Shown here in pieces: positions 8,471-17,808 of a stretch of DNA of 64,000 nucleotides. The position numbers were made by a program, and so were the translations under genes. The notes beneath the pieces are model-generated. The model had not been told where the DNA came from. It worked only from the letters and a program-made list of their open reading frames with translations, and ran no database searches. Source of the stretch: Nocardioides mangrovicus (GTDB lineage Bacteria > Actinomycetota > Actinomycetes > Propionibacteriales > Nocardioidaceae); contig NZ_RDBE01000010.1 in the NCBI RefSeq assembly GCF_003674065.1, positions 225,577 to 289,576 of the forward strand, read 5' to 3'. Each line of letters begins with the position of its first letter. The first letter of the stretch is position 1.

Positions 8471-10311
8471 CCATCTCACCACCTCGTGACGCCTTCGCCA
8501 GCGCCGAGCTGCTCCGCATCGCGCTGCGTCGCCACCGTCTCTTCGTGGTCTCACTCGCCCTTGCGGTCGCCGTCTTGGGAGCCGGCCTCGCGGCCCTTCG
8601 GCCCACCCCCTTCCGCTCGACCGTCGACGTCCTGATCAAGCCCGTGGTCGGCGCCGCCTTCTCCCCGGACACCACCGGCAACGCTCAGCAGGTCACGGTG
8701 GGCCTCGAGACGGAGTCGCACCTCGTCGGAGATCCGCAGGTCGTCGCTTTGCTCGGGCGCTCCTTGCGATCCGCCGTGGACGATGGTCGAGTCGACATTT
8801 CCACCACGCTGCTGACCAACAGCCAGATCCTCGCCATCACCGTCAACGGATCGACGCCGGCTCGCGCGAGAGCCAACGCCACGGCGGTGGCCCGGGCTTA
8901 CCTACTGTCCCGGGGTCGCCAGGCCACCCAGGTACGCGACCAGCAGGTGTCGGGCCTCGACAAGCAGATCATCGCTACCCAAGCGCGCTTGGCGGCCGCC
9001 TCCAGCGCCAGCTCCGACGACAAAGCGGACGCCACTGTCCAGCTCCTCGCGACCCGTCTGACCAGCCTCCAAAGCGCCCTGGGCAGTGCGCAGGCCGTCG
9101 CTACGGCACCGGGCAAGGTCGTCAGTCCCGCCAGTGTGCCGTCTCGCTTCAGTCCCTTGAGCTACCTCGTGGGTGCGATCGTGGGCGCCATCATCGGCGT
9201 CTTGCTGGGTCTCGCCCTCGCGCTGCGACGCGCCCGGCGCTTCGACGAGTTCGACATCGACGCCACCTCTACCCTGGGTGTTCCCCGCTGGGGGTTCCTC
9301 GGCGACCGCAGTGCCAAGCGGAGCGCACTCCTGGTCAACCAGGACGCCGACTCCTCATCGCGTGAGGCCATGCGCCATCTGCGGATGCTCCTCGCAGCGG
9401 GCCGTGAGCTACCCGGCGTCGTGGCGGTGAGCAGCCGCGAGCCCTTCGCACCGCTTTCGGCGATCGCGGTCGACCTGGCCACCTCCCTGGCCGATGCCGG
9501 GTACGACGTCACGCTGGTCGACGCCGCCATCGACGACCCGCGGGTGGCAGGGCTCGTGCAGCATCCCGAGGTTCCGGGCGTGGCCGACCTGCTGCGCCAC
9601 CAGCGCCAGCGCGTGCTGCCGTCCAGCGCCTTCGCCAACATCCAGGTCGTGACGGCCGGCACGTCTCCTGGAGAGGTCCGCGACCTGTACTCGGGCTACC
9701 AGCTGCGAGCGGCGTTGGACAGAGAGCGCAAGAAGCGCGACCTCGTCCTGCTGGTCACCCCGCCGCTGTCCTCGGCGACCGGGATCAGCGTGGCGAGCGC
9801 GGCGGACACCGTGCTCCTCATCGTCGACCGCGACCGCGACCGCTATCGCTCGATCGTGGCCACTATCGAGCAGATCAAGCGTTCGGGGGTTGCCGTGGGG
9901 GGGTTGGCCTCGGCACGCCACCTGGAGTCCCGCGCGGCTCACGCTGCGCAGGAGATCGCGACCACCCCCCAGTCATCTGCTCCGCCGATCGCCGAGCCGG
10001 GTTCGGCGGGAGACCAGACCGGGATCGCCGGCGAGCCCTCACCCGACGCCGCTACCACCGATGCGGAGCCCAGCGAGGCTACGCAGCAGACTCCGGTGGA
10101 TGCGGCCGGAGCCGATGCCGAGCCGGTTCCCGAACCGGCGGGTGTCGACGGCGAGGAGGTCCGCGCCGGCACCACCGAGCAAGCCGCGGGCCCGTCGGCG
10201 CCATCGAACTCCTCACCGCAGCGCGCGACCGGTCGCCGCTCGCGTCGCACCGACCCGAAGCCCACCGACGCCGAGACGAGCAGCTCCAGTTCGGTGCGCT
10301 CGTGGCTCTGA
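8467..10311 (+). CDS. Wzz-like chain-length regulator with a degenerate kinase domain
   Basis: This 614-residue protein has helices near residues 25-45 and 231-252 that flank a Wzz-type extracytoplasmic region. The C-terminal part (about 300-490) has the fold pattern of CpsD/BY-kinases: LVDAAIDDPRV stands in for Walker A' and DLVLLVTPP for Walker B. The Walker A position near residue 320 reads SSREPFAPLSA instead of a GEGKST-type loop, so ATP binding looks lost. From about 491 the tail is rich in Ala, Glu, Pro and Ser, with no tyrosine cluster. The start is TTG at 8467, four bases inside the previous gene with AGGGAG upstream; no ATG suits the N-terminus. It probably forms a complex with the polymerase-Wzz fusion upstream. 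Confidence 0.75.
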   Translation: MTISPPRDAFASAELLRIALRRHRLFVVSLALAVAVLGAGLAALRPTPFRSTVDVLIKPVVGAAFSPDTTGNAQQVTVGLETESHLVGDPQVVALLGRSLRSAVDDGRVDISTTLLTNSQILAITVNGSTPARARANATAVARAYLLSRGRQATQVRDQQVSGLDKQIIATQARLAAASSASSDDKADATVQLLATRLTSLQSALGSAQAVATAPGKVVSPASVPSRFSPLSYLVGAIVGAIIGVLLGLALALRRARRFDEFDIDATSTLGVPRWGFLGDRSAKRSALLVNQDADSSSREAMRHLRMLLAAGRELPGVVAVSSREPFAPLSAIAVDLATSLADAGYDVTLVDAAIDDPRVAGLVQHPEVPGVADLLRHQRQRVLPSSAFANIQVVTAGTSPGEVRDLYSGYQLRAALDRERKKRDLVLLVTPPLSSATGISVASAADTVLLIVDRDRDRYRSIVATIEQIKRSGVAVGGLASARHLESRAAHAAQEIATTPQSSAPPIAEPGSAGDQTGIAGEPSPDAATTDAEPSEATQQTPVDAAGADAEPVPEPAGVDGEEVRAGTTEQAAGPSAPSNSSPQRATGRRSRRTDPKPTDAETSSSSSVRSWL

Positions 10312-10363
10312 CTCGGACCGACCGCGGGCACGCGAGGCGCTCATCCGGGTCCGGGTCCGGCCG

Positions 10364-11572
10364 ATGACCTCAGCCGACGGCGTCGACGGCTACCTGGAGC
10401 TGGTGCTAGGGGCACTGTGGCCCGGCCGCAGCGTCCTGCGGGTGCCTCCTGCGCGACGCAGGGCCCCCGGCGAGACGGCCCTGATCCCTCTGCCCCACCA
10501 CCGAAACCCGCGACTGCTCGTCCCCGAGGGGCCCCCCGCCGCCAGTGCCGCAGCAGTGCGGAACTTCAACACCTTCACCACGGGTCTGACCCGCGCGAAG
10601 TCGCAGCTCGCGGCCGCCGGCGTGCGCGCCGGTGCGCTGCGGTGGGCGCCATCGCGCTTGCTCCTGCGGGGTGAGGAGCCGGGTATCGACGCCTACCTCT
10701 CGCAGGTTCTCGGTTTGCCCGTCCAGGTGGCGCTCTACATCGGACCACGGCGTGCGGTGCAGAAGCCGGTGTTGCAGGTCATCGACCCCTCGGGGCACAC
10801 GATCGGGTTCGCCAAGGTGGGCATCAACGAGCTCACCCGACGCCTAGTGAGGCGGGAAGCGGACGCGCTGCGCGCAGTCGCCACCCACGACACGCGGGTC
10901 CTACGGGTGCCGGACATCGTGCACGCGGGGGTCTGGGAGGGTCACGAGCTGCTAGTGCAGGAGGCGGTACCGCCCGGTCGCTCCCGCGCCGCAGTGCGGC
11001 GATGGCTCCCCGAGGCGACCGCCGAGGTCGGACGTATCGAGGGAACCACCTGGTCTGCGTGGCCCGCGAGTACCTACCGCCGAAGGCTGGGCCAGCGACA
11101 GCGGGCTCTTGTCTCCCATCCGTGCGCTCCGCTGCTCACCGCGGCGCTCGATCTCGCCGATCGGGTGGTGGGCACCGACGCGGTCGAGTTCGGGTGCAGC
11201 CATGGCGACTGGGCGTCTTGGAACTTCACCGCGAACGACGATTACCTGGTGGCCTGGGACTGGGAGCACTTCGCGCGTGACGTGCCACTGGGGTTGGACG
11301 CGGTGCACCACGACATCGCCGAACGGACCGCGCTGCGCGGACTCAGACCGGCCGCAGCCTTCGCAGACCTCGTCGGCGACCTGCCCACCGCTCTGACCGG
11401 AACGATGGTGGGCGCGTCCGCAGCCCCGCGCGCCGTGGCCCTCTATGTCGTGGAGATCCTGACCCGGTACCTGGAGGACGACGAGGCCCGCAACGGGACC
11501 ACGGCGATGAGCAGGGTCTCCGACTGGGTACCACCGACCCTGGGCCTCTTGGCCGGCAGCGCGACGCGATGA
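10364..11572 (+). CDS. APH/choline-kinase-like phosphotransferase
   Basis: This 402-residue soluble protein shows the signature of aminoglycoside phosphotransferase-like kinases. The catalytic-loop motif HGDWASWN starts at His280 (proposed base Asp282, metal ligand Asn287). A WDWEHF motif follows at about 297-302, in the position of the DFG-like metal-binding aspartate. An N-lobe stretch with PSGHTIGFAKVG may supply the ATP-binding lysine. Family members phosphorylate small molecules or sugars. The gene sits between a Wzz gene and a flippase, and its stop shares ATGA with the flippase start, so a sugar or a glycan intermediate is a more likely substrate than an antibiotic. The start at ATG 10364 is the first good codon but lacks a strong ribosome site. 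Confidence 0.65.
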   Translation: MTSADGVDGYLELVLGALWPGRSVLRVPPARRRAPGETALIPLPHHRNPRLLVPEGPPAASAAAVRNFNTFTTGLTRAKSQLAAAGVRAGALRWAPSRLLLRGEEPGIDAYLSQVLGLPVQVALYIGPRRAVQKPVLQVIDPSGHTIGFAKVGINELTRRLVRREADALRAVATHDTRVLRVPDIVHAGVWEGHELLVQEAVPPGRSRAAVRRWLPEATAEVGRIEGTTWSAWPASTYRRRLGQRQRALVSHPCAPLLTAALDLADRVVGTDAVEFGCSHGDWASWNFTANDDYLVAWDWEHFARDVPLGLDAVHHDIAERTALRGLRPAAAFADLVGDLPTALTGTMVGASAAPRAVALYVVEILTRYLEDDEARNGTTAMSRVSDWVPPTLGLLAGSATR

Positions 11573-13131
11573 CCTCCAGCCCGCCCACGACCTCGACGTC
11601 GCACGACGGCGTCAACCTGACGCGAGTTGCGCGGTCCTCGGCCGTCACGCTGCTCGGCGCCGCCGTGTCTGCCATCGCGACCTTCGCCCTCACCTTGGTC
11701 GTGGCCAGGGGCACCGACCAGGTCACCGCGGGCGTCTTCTTCAGCAGCACGGGGGTCTTCGTCATCGCCGCCGCGGTGTGCGGCCTGGGCACGGACGCCG
11801 GTCTGGTGTACTTCCTCTCCCGGGCCCGCCTGCGGGGCCGTGCCGATGAGATCCCCCAGCTGATGCGAGCCGCGCTCGAACCCATCGTCGGGTGCGCCCT
11901 GGTCGCCGGTGTGATCATGTTCGCCTGCGCCGGTCCCCTCGCCAAGATCATCAGCCGCGACGCCGCCGCGCAGACCGCCGAGGCGCTGCGGGTGCTGGCG
12001 CCCTTCTTGGTGTTCTCGGTAGCGCTCAGCGCCTTGCTCGCCGCGGCTCGGGGCTTGCGCACCATGCGTCCCTACGTGGCCCTCGAGCAGATCGGACGCC
12101 CCACCCTGCAGCTCCTGACCGCTGCGCTGCTGCTGCTGCTGCCGGTGAGTCTGTCGCTGCCGTGGGCGTGGTCGCTGCCCTACGTCGTGGTCTGCGGCGC
12201 CGCGGTGGCGTGGTGGCGACGGGCGCTGCCGGGCCTCCACGCGCACGACAACAGGCCGGACAATCGGCCGGACAACAGGCCGGATAGTGTCCGTGGCCCG
12301 CTGTGGCGCTTCACAGCACCTCGAGCGGTGTCGAGCATCGCACAGATTCTGATGCAGCGTCTTGACGTCGTCCTCGTCGCTGCGCTGGCCGGCGCCGCTC
12401 CGGCTGCGGTCTACGCCGCCGCGACCCGGTTCGTTGTGCTGGGTCAGCTGGCCCGCAACAGCGTCTCGCTGGCGGTGCAGCCCCACCTCGCCGACACCTT
12501 GATCAGCCGCGATATCCATGGCGCTCGATCGCTCTACCGCACCTCGACCGCCTGGCTGATGTGCACCACCTGGCCGCTGTTCTGCACGCTCGCTGTGGCC
12601 GGGCATCAGCTCCTGCAGATCTTCGGTCGTGGATACGGGGTGGCCGGACCCGTGCTGGTGATGCTGGCGCTCGCGATGATGGTGGCCACGCTCTGCGGGG
12701 ACGTCGACGTGCTGCTCATCATGAGCAGGCGAACCTCGTGGAGCATGTGGAACATGCTCGTTGCCGTCGTCTTGAATGTCGGGCTCGACGTGTGGCTCAT
12801 TCCCGCGCTCGGGGTCAACGGGGCAGCGTTGGGCTGGTCGGTGGCGATCGTCGTGCGCAACCTGCTGGCGCTGGCCCAGGTGCGGATCGCGCTCGGGATC
12901 CAGCCGCTGGGCCGTGAGACCGGCTACGTCGCCGCACTGAGCGTCAGCTGTTTCGGGCTCATCTCCTGGGCGGCGATGCGGCTGGCGGGCTCGGGCTGGG
13001 GTGCGCTGGCTGTTGGTCTCGTGCTCGGCGCTGCCCTCTACGCTGCCGGCCTGTATGCGGCTCGCACCCAGCTACACCTCGACGAGTTGGTGCCCTCGCG
13101 CCAACGCGGGAGGGTCAGCCGAACCGCTTGA
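11569..13131 (+). CDS. Wzx-type polysaccharide flippase
   Basis: This is a 520-residue, very hydrophobic protein with about 12-14 membrane helices. Its layout matches the MOP superfamily branch (Wzx/MurJ-like) that flips lipid-linked oligosaccharides across the membrane. It opens with a helix pair near residues 20-75, and a cytoplasmic loop near 225-245 contains three in-frame DNRP repeats. The start ATG at 11569 overlaps the previous stop as ATGA, so translation is coupled. Together with the polymerase-Wzz fusion and the second Wzz upstream it forms a Wzx/Wzy-type export set. Its 3' end overlaps the opposed acyltransferase by 17 bases. The substrate cannot be read from sequence. Confidence 0.85.
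   Translation: MTSSPPTTSTSHDGVNLTRVARSSAVTLLGAAVSAIATFALTLVVARGTDQVTAGVFFSSTGVFVIAAAVCGLGTDAGLVYFLSRARLRGRADEIPQLMRAALEPIVGCALVAGVIMFACAGPLAKIISRDAAAQTAEALRVLAPFLVFSVALSALLAAARGLRTMRPYVALEQIGRPTLQLLTAALLLLLPVSLSLPWAWSLPYVVVCGAAVAWWRRALPGLHAHDNRPDNRPDNRPDSVRGPLWRFTAPRAVSSIAQILMQRLDVVLVAALAGAAPAAVYAAATRFVVLGQLARNSVSLAVQPHLADTLISRDIHGARSLYRTSTAWLMCTTWPLFCTLAVAGHQLLQIFGRGYGVAGPVLVMLALAMMVATLCGDVDVLLIMSRRTSWSMWNMLVAVVLNVGLDVWLIPALGVNGAALGWSVAIVVRNLLALAQVRIALGIQPLGRETGYVAALSVSCFGLISWAAMRLAGSGWGALAVGLVLGAALYAAGLYAARTQLHLDELVPSRQRGRVSRTA
12247..12282 (+). repeat. Three in-frame 12-base repeats inside the flippase
   Basis: GACAACAGGCCG occurs at 12247-12258 and 12271-12282, with a one-difference copy (GACAATCGGCCG) between them. 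It encodes DNRP three times in a cytoplasmic loop. Because the unit is a multiple of three, copy-number change would not shift the frame. Confidence 0.9.
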
Positions 13132-13714
13132 CGATATCGGCCGGGTTGCCCGAGACGACGACCCTCGGGGGCACCGAACCCCGCACGACGGCGCCGGCGG
13201 CCACGACGCTGTCGGAGCCGACCGTCGACCCCTTCAGGAGTAGGGCGCGAAGGCCCACCCAGACGTTGTCGCCGATCTCCACCGGCGCTCGAGTCGCGGA
13301 CAGGGGGGGACGGTGGCGGTCCTCAGGACGCAGGTTGTGGTAATCGGTGTCGGTGATGCCGCAATCGGAGATCAAGCACTCCCGGCCGATCGTCACCTGC
13401 TCCTGGGCGATCAACCAGCACCCGTTGAGCAGCGTGTCGGAGCCCACGGTCACGGTGCCGCCACCCTTGACCGACAGACCCCGCACTCTCACCCGTGCAC
13501 CCAGCTCGACCCGCGTGCCGTGCTTGATCCGAAGCGGGCCCAAGATCATGACACCCTCACCGAGGGTGAGCGAGCGATAGCGAGCGGTGTACCAGCGGCG
13601 TCGCAGGGCGAACACCACGCCGACCGCCACCCGCGTCGGCCCGTTCAGCTCCCGCACGTCGATGACCCTAGCCGACCCGGCGCTCGCGTCACGGTCCGCC
13701 GCGAAGCACATCAT
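13115..13714 (-). CDS. Left-handed beta-helix acyltransferase
   Basis: This 199-residue protein has hexapeptide repeats of the left-handed beta-helix type (for example VTIGRECLI, VEIGDNVWVG and STVGSDSVVAAGAVV), as in the NodL/LacA/WbbJ acetyltransferases. The stretch DTDYHNL places the usual catalytic histidine in a loop, and VSGNPADIVKRFG is the standard C-terminal ending. It likely transfers an acetyl or similar group from a CoA donor to a sugar of the neighbouring glycan. Two adjacent in-frame ATGs (13714 and 13711) are possible; neither has a clear ribosome site. It is convergent with the flippase and divergent from the Alg14/13-type gene. Confidence 0.85.
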   Translation of the reverse strand: MMCFAADRDASAGSARVIDVRELNGPTRVAVGVVFALRRRWYTARYRSLTLGEGVMILGPLRIKHGTRVELGARVRVRGLSVKGGGTVTVGSDTLLNGCWLIAQEQVTIGRECLISDCGITDTDYHNLRPEDRHRPPLSATRAPVEIGDNVWVGLRALLLKGSTVGSDSVVAAGAVVRGSVPPRVVVSGNPADIVKRFG

Positions 13715-13893
13715 GGGAAACGTGCTAATTGGACATTCAGTCGATAAAGGAAAGATGTCGGACGGTCTAGGTGAAAAGTCCGATTAACCCGTTAAGTCCG
13801 CCCATCCGGCGGATATTCAACCGCAACAACTCCTGATTTACTGAGGGTGAACATGGGGTTGTCACAAGTGATTCAACGGGGGGTTTAGCAGCC
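13715..13893. promoter_or_regulatory. AT-richer divergent control region
   Basis: This 179-base gap is clearly lower in GC than its surroundings and separates two divergent genes. A short stem TCCGCC-N5-GGCGGA lies near 13797-13813. GGGGGG upstream of 13894 can act as ribosome site for the rightward gene. I could not assign -35/-10 boxes or match a known riboswitch. Confidence 0.4.
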
Positions 13894-14964
13894 ATGACCA
13901 CGACACGCACGTCCGACCTTCGCATTCCTCGGCAGCGGGCCGGCAGCAGTCGAGTCGACCAGGTCTCGGTTCCGCGGCCGAAGCCTACGGGCCCGGCCAT
14001 CACGACGGGTCCGCGCACGTTGATGGTCGCTGCGACCGGCGGTCACCTGGAGCAGCTCTTCCGGTTCACCAGCCGCTTCGCGCCTGCCAGCGGCCAGGTG
14101 GAGTGGGTGACCCACGACGACCCGCAGTCGCAGTCCCTCCTCGCTCACCAGAAAGTGCATTTCATTCCATATGTCCCACCTCGAGGGTGGCGTGAGATTT
14201 TGCGGACGGAGCCGCAGGCCCTTTCCATCCTGCGTCAGGGCCGTTTCGACCGGGTCGTCTCCACTGGCGCCGGCGTGGCTATCCCCTTCGTCACCACCGC
14301 CCGCATGCTGGGCATCCCGTGTCACTACATCGAGAGCGCGGCGCGTGCCGATGGTCCCAGCCTCACCGGCCGCGTGATGCAGCGGACCCCCGGGGTCAAC
14401 CTGTACTCCCAGTACTCGCGCTGGTCCGATGACCGGTGGTCCTACCGGGGCTCGCTGTTCGACAGCTTCCGGGCGCGACCCGTGGCGGCCAGAGCGCCGC
14501 GCCGCGTCGTGGTCACGCTCGGCACGATGCGCGCCTACTCTTTTCGTCGCGCGGTCGACCGGCTCATCGACATCCTTCCCGCGGTCCTGGCCCCGGACGC
14601 CGAGGTGGTGTGGCAGGTCGGCGCGACGGACCCCGGAGGTCTGGCAGGTGACGTCCGGGTCAGCCTCGCCAACGCCGAGCTGCGTGCTCTCATCAGCTCG
14701 GCGGACCTGGTGATCGCCCACGCCGGCATCGGCTCGGCCCTGACGGCCCTCGAGCTGGGGTGCCGCCCCGTGCTGCTCCCTCGGCGGGCCGCCCACCAGG
14801 AGCACGTGGACGACCACCAAACCCTCATCGCCCGTGAGCTGGACAGTCGCGGGCTGGCCATCTCACGTGAGGCCGACCTGGTCACCGCTGACGACCTGCT
14901 GGCCGCCACGGCCGCACGCGTGGACCTGAACCAGGCACCCGCTCCGTTCTCGCTGAGGTCCTGA
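13894..14964 (+). CDS. Fused Alg14/Alg13-type glycosyltransferase (PssD/PssE-like)
   Basis: This 356-residue protein joins two halves usually encoded separately. The N-terminal half (about 40-200) resembles the Alg14/PssD membrane-anchor and acceptor subunit, with GGHLEQL at 49-55 and an STGAG motif. The C-terminal half (about 206-345) resembles Alg13/PssE, starting VVTLGTMR and containing IAHAGIGSALTAL, the nucleotide-sugar binding part of GT28-type enzymes. It probably adds the second sugar to a lipid-linked sugar at the cytosolic face. The ATG start follows a G-rich ribosome site. The first 35 residues are low in recognised structure. A GT2 gene follows six bases on, so the two are likely co-transcribed. 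Confidence 0.8.
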   Translation: MTTTRTSDLRIPRQRAGSSRVDQVSVPRPKPTGPAITTGPRTLMVAATGGHLEQLFRFTSRFAPASGQVEWVTHDDPQSQSLLAHQKVHFIPYVPPRGWREILRTEPQALSILRQGRFDRVVSTGAGVAIPFVTTARMLGIPCHYIESAARADGPSLTGRVMQRTPGVNLYSQYSRWSDDRWSYRGSLFDSFRARPVAARAPRRVVVTLGTMRAYSFRRAVDRLIDILPAVLAPDAEVVWQVGATDPGGLAGDVRVSLANAELRALISSADLVIAHAGIGSALTALELGCRPVLLPRRAAHQEHVDDHQTLIARELDSRGLAISREADLVTADDLLAATAARVDLNQAPAPFSLRS

Positions 14965-14976
14965 GGGGAGATGGTC

Positions 14977-15960
14977 GTGTCACAGCCGACTCACCACGGT
15001 CCACAGCTGGCCGAGCACCCCAGGGACGACAACAGGGACGACACCACGGCGTGGCCGAGCGTCTGCGTGGTCATCCCAACCCACAACCGACCCGAACTCG
15101 TACGCGCGGCCATCGCCTCCGTGCTCGGGCAGGACTATGCGGGGACCATCGAGATCGTGGTGGTCTTCGACCGGTCTGAGCCCGACCACACCCTGGCCCG
15201 CCAGGGCGACGATCGCGCGGTCCGGGTCATCCACAACGTCCGGACACCCGGGCTGGCCGGATCGCGCAACAGCGGCATCCTCAGCGCACGGGCAGACATC
15301 GTCGCCTTCTGCGACGACGACGACCAATGGCTGCCGCTCAAGCTCTCCCGGCAGGTGAGCCTCCTGCAGACCTCCCCCGACTGCGAGATGACCAGCACGT
15401 CCATCGTGATCGACTTCGAGGGGCGCTCGATCGTGCGCCTCGCCGGCCAGGATCGGGTGACCTACGCCGAGCTGCTGCGCTCGCGCAAGTCGATGCTGCA
15501 CTCATCCGGCTTCGTGTTCCGGCGCGACGCACTCATCGAGGGGATCGGCCTCATCGACGAGGACACGCCGCGGAGCATGGCCGAGGACTGGGACATCCTG
15601 CTGCGAGCGGCCCGCCGCCGTCCCATCCTCCACATCGACGAGCCGCTCGTACGGGTCCGCTGGGGGCCGACCTCCTTCTTCGCCAACGACTGGCAGGTGC
15701 GCAACGAGGCCAGGCTGTGGATGCTGGCGCACCACCCGGACATCGCCCGCGACCGGAAGGGCTTCGGCCTGACCCACGGCAAGCTGGCGTTCGGGCACGC
15801 GATGCTGGGGCAACGCCGGCAGGCGGTGCGCGAGGCCCTGCTCGCCGCGTCGCGCAACCCGCTCGAGCCGCGCCTCTACCTGGCCCTGCTGGTCGCCGCG
15901 CGGGTCTTGCCCGGCCAACGGGTGGTCAACGCGCTGAACCGCCGCGGTCACGGGATCTGA
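14977..15960 (+). CDS. Family 2 glycosyltransferase
   Basis: This is an inverting GT-A glycosyltransferase of about 327 residues. The N-terminal core reads VVIPTHNRPELV, followed by a DDDDQW metal/nucleotide-sugar motif and, later, a MAEDWD acidic motif typical of the catalytic base region. There are no membrane helices. I prefer the GTG at 14977 because AGGGGAG ends six bases before it; the in-frame ATG at 14971 is directly abutted by that site. It probably extends the repeat unit made by the upstream transferase. Donor and acceptor cannot be deduced. Confidence 0.85.
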   Translation: MSQPTHHGPQLAEHPRDDNRDDTTAWPSVCVVIPTHNRPELVRAAIASVLGQDYAGTIEIVVVFDRSEPDHTLARQGDDRAVRVIHNVRTPGLAGSRNSGILSARADIVAFCDDDDQWLPLKLSRQVSLLQTSPDCEMTSTSIVIDFEGRSIVRLAGQDRVTYAELLRSRKSMLHSSGFVFRRDALIEGIGLIDEDTPRSMAEDWDILLRAARRRPILHIDEPLVRVRWGPTSFFANDWQVRNEARLWMLAHHPDIARDRKGFGLTHGKLAFGHAMLGQRRQAVREALLAASRNPLEPRLYLALLVAARVLPGQRVVNALNRRGHGI

Positions 15961-15994
15961 GGGCTGCACACCCCACCGACGGCTCGGGCGCCAT

Positions 15995-16483
15995 TCAGCC
16001 CTCCTCGCGCTCCAGCCAGCCGCGGAAGGCCTCGAGGTTGGCGGTCGACTCGCCGTTGGCGCGCCGCCAGCGCCACTCCTTGCGGATCGCGGTGGAGAAG
16101 CCGAGCTCGAGGATGGTGTTGAACGACTCGTCGGAGTAGGCCAGCAGCGAGCCGAGCAGCCGGTCGACCTCCTCGACCGAGACCACCGAGAGCGGCAGCC
16201 GGGCCTCGATAAAGATGTCGCCGAGCGGGTCGACGGCGAAGGCCATCGCGAACATCCTCATGTTGCGCTCGAGGAGCCAGCGGTAGACGCCGGCGTGATT
16301 CTCGTCGGGTCGTCGGCACACGAAGGCGTGCATGGTCAGGGCGTGGCGGCCGAGCTCCATCCGCACCGGCGTCTTCAGCTTCCGCTCACCGGGCAGGACG
16401 ACGTCGAAGACACCCTCGGCCGGCTCGTCCCACTCGACCTCGCCGGCGGCGAGCGCCTCGCGGATCGTCTCCGCGGCGCTCAC
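15995..16483 (-). CDS. YbjN-domain protein
   Basis: This 162-residue soluble protein matches the YbjN family (type III secretion chaperone-like fold). That is seen in the segment around [20 protein letters not shown] and in the conserved acidic and aromatic positions after it. Such proteins are often found in actinobacteria next to mshA; their biochemical role is not settled. The start is GTG at 16483, sharing GTGA with the mshA stop, so it is translated as the second gene of an mshA operon. Its end lies 34 bases from the opposed GT2 gene. Confidence 0.8.
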   Translation of the reverse strand: MSAAETIREALAAGEVEWDEPAEGVFDVVLPGERKLKTPVRMELGRHALTMHAFVCRRPDENHAGVYRWLLERNMRMFAMAFAVDPLGDIFIEARLPLSVVSVEEVDRLLGSLLAYSDESFNTILELGFSTAIRKEWRWRRANGESTANLEAFRGWLEREEG

Positions 16484-17745
16484 CGGGGCTCCGCCAGGTC
16501 GTGGCGCATCGCGCCGGCGGCGTCGACGTAGGCCTGGAGCGTGCGCTCGGCGGTGACGTCCCACCCGAAACGCGAGGCCTGCTCGAGCGCGCCGGCCGAG
16601 AGTCGTTCGCGCAGCTTCTGGTCGGCCAGCAGGCGCCCGATGGCGGCGGCGTAATCGGCCGGGTCGTGGCCGGCGACGACCAGGCCCGAGCGGCCGTCGG
16701 CGACGGCGGTGGGCAGGCCGCCGACGGCAGCGGCGACGACGGGGGTGCCCACCGCCTGCGCCTCAACGGCCACCAGGCCGAAGGACTCGTTGTAGGAGGG
16801 CACGACGACCACGTCGGCCGCGGCGTACCAGTCGACCAGGTCCGCGCGATCGACCGGCGGCACGAAGCGGACGACCTCGCGCAGCCCGAGCGAGTCGGCG
16901 AGGTCGACCAGCGCCTCGGGACGTTCCAGGCCCGAGCCCGAGGGGCCGCCCACGACGGCGACGACGAGGCGCTCGCGCAGGGTCGGGTCGGCGCGGAGCA
17001 GCTCGGCGGCCGCGCGGACGAGCACGTCGGGCCCCTTGAGCGGTTGCAGCCGACCGACGAAGAGCAGCAGCGCGGCGGACTCGGCGATCCCGAGGCGTCC
17101 TCGCGCCTCGGCGCGTGGACGCGGCCGGAAGGTGTCGAGGTCGACGCCGGGGTGGATCACGTCCACGCGAGCGGGGTCGGCGTCGTAGAGCTCGATGAGC
17201 TGCTTGGCCTCCTCCGCGGTGTTGGCCAGCAGCAGGTCGGCCGCGGCCACCACCTGCTCCTCACCGATCACGCGGGCGACCGGTTCGGGGGCGTCGCCCC
17301 GGGCCAGCAGCTGGTTCTTCACCTTGGCCATCGTGTGCATCGAATGCACCAGCGGGACCGCCCACCGGTCGCGGGCGAGGGCACCGACCTGGCCGGAGAG
17401 CCAGTAGTGGCTGTGCACGACGTCGTAGTGACCTCGCTCGTGCGCCGCCTCGCTGCGCAGCACCTCGCGGGCGAACGCGCACAGCTGGCCGGGGAGCTCG
17501 GCCTTGGAGAGGCCCTCGAAGGGTCCCGCGACGACGTGGTGCACCTGCACGCCGTCGGTCAGCCGGACCACGGGATCCAGCCGCGAGGAGGTGGCGCGGG
17601 TGAAGACGTCGACCGCGACGTCGCGCTCGGCCAAGCGCTTGGCCAGCTCGACGACGTAGACGTTCATGCCGCCAGCGTCGCCGGTGCCGGGCTGGTCGAG
17701 CGGGGAGGTGTGCAGGCTGACCATCGCGACGCGACGGATCGGCAT
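16480..17745 (-). CDS. mshA: D-inositol-3-phosphate glycosyltransferase MshA
   Basis: MshA transfers GlcNAc from UDP-GlcNAc to 1L-myo-inositol 3-phosphate, the first step of mycothiol synthesis. The 421-residue length is normal. The N-terminus carries [19 protein letters not shown], the family hallmark, followed by [10 protein letters not shown]. The C-terminal GT4 domain has [10 protein letters not shown] and the EX7E-type segment [18 protein letters not shown] lies seven bases before the ATG. It heads an operon with the YbjN-like gene and is divergent from an SDR gene. Mycothiol genes are limited to actinobacteria, so this supports the host assignment. Confidence 0.95.
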   Translation of the reverse strand: MPIRRVAMVSLHTSPLDQPGTGDAGGMNVYVVELAKRLAERDVAVDVFTRATSSRLDPVVRLTDGVQVHHVVAGPFEGLSKAELPGQLCAFAREVLRSEAAHERGHYDVVHSHYWLSGQVGALARDRWAVPLVHSMHTMAKVKNQLLARGDAPEPVARVIGEEQVVAAADLLLANTAEEAKQLIELYDADPARVDVIHPGVDLDTFRPRPRAEARGRLGIAESAALLLFVGRLQPLKGPDVLVRAAAELLRADPTLRERLVVAVVGGPSGSGLERPEALVDLADSLGLREVVRFVPPVDRADLVDWYAAADVVVVPSYNESFGLVAVEAQAVGTPVVAAAVGGLPTAVADGRSGLVVAGHDPADYAAAIGRLLADQKLRERLSAGALEQASRFGWDVTAERTLQAYVDAAGAMRHDLAEPR

Positions 17746-17794
17746 GTCACCACCTCCTGTCGACCTGAACCTCGGCTCGATCCTCGCCTATTCC

Positions 17795-17808
17795 TACAGT
17801 TGACCCCT
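17795..17808 (+). promoter_or_regulatory. Probable -10 box TACAGT before the SDR gene
   Basis: TACAGT at 17795-17800 ends eight bases before the ATG at 17809, and no ribosome site is present. This fits a leaderless transcript starting at or near the A of the start codon. No good -35 is visible. Confidence 0.5.

Noticed and set aside
13715..13893. Riboswitch (for example c-di-AMP type) before the Alg14/13-like gene
   Set aside because: The region is AT-richer, but I could not find the conserved core bases or stems of a known class.
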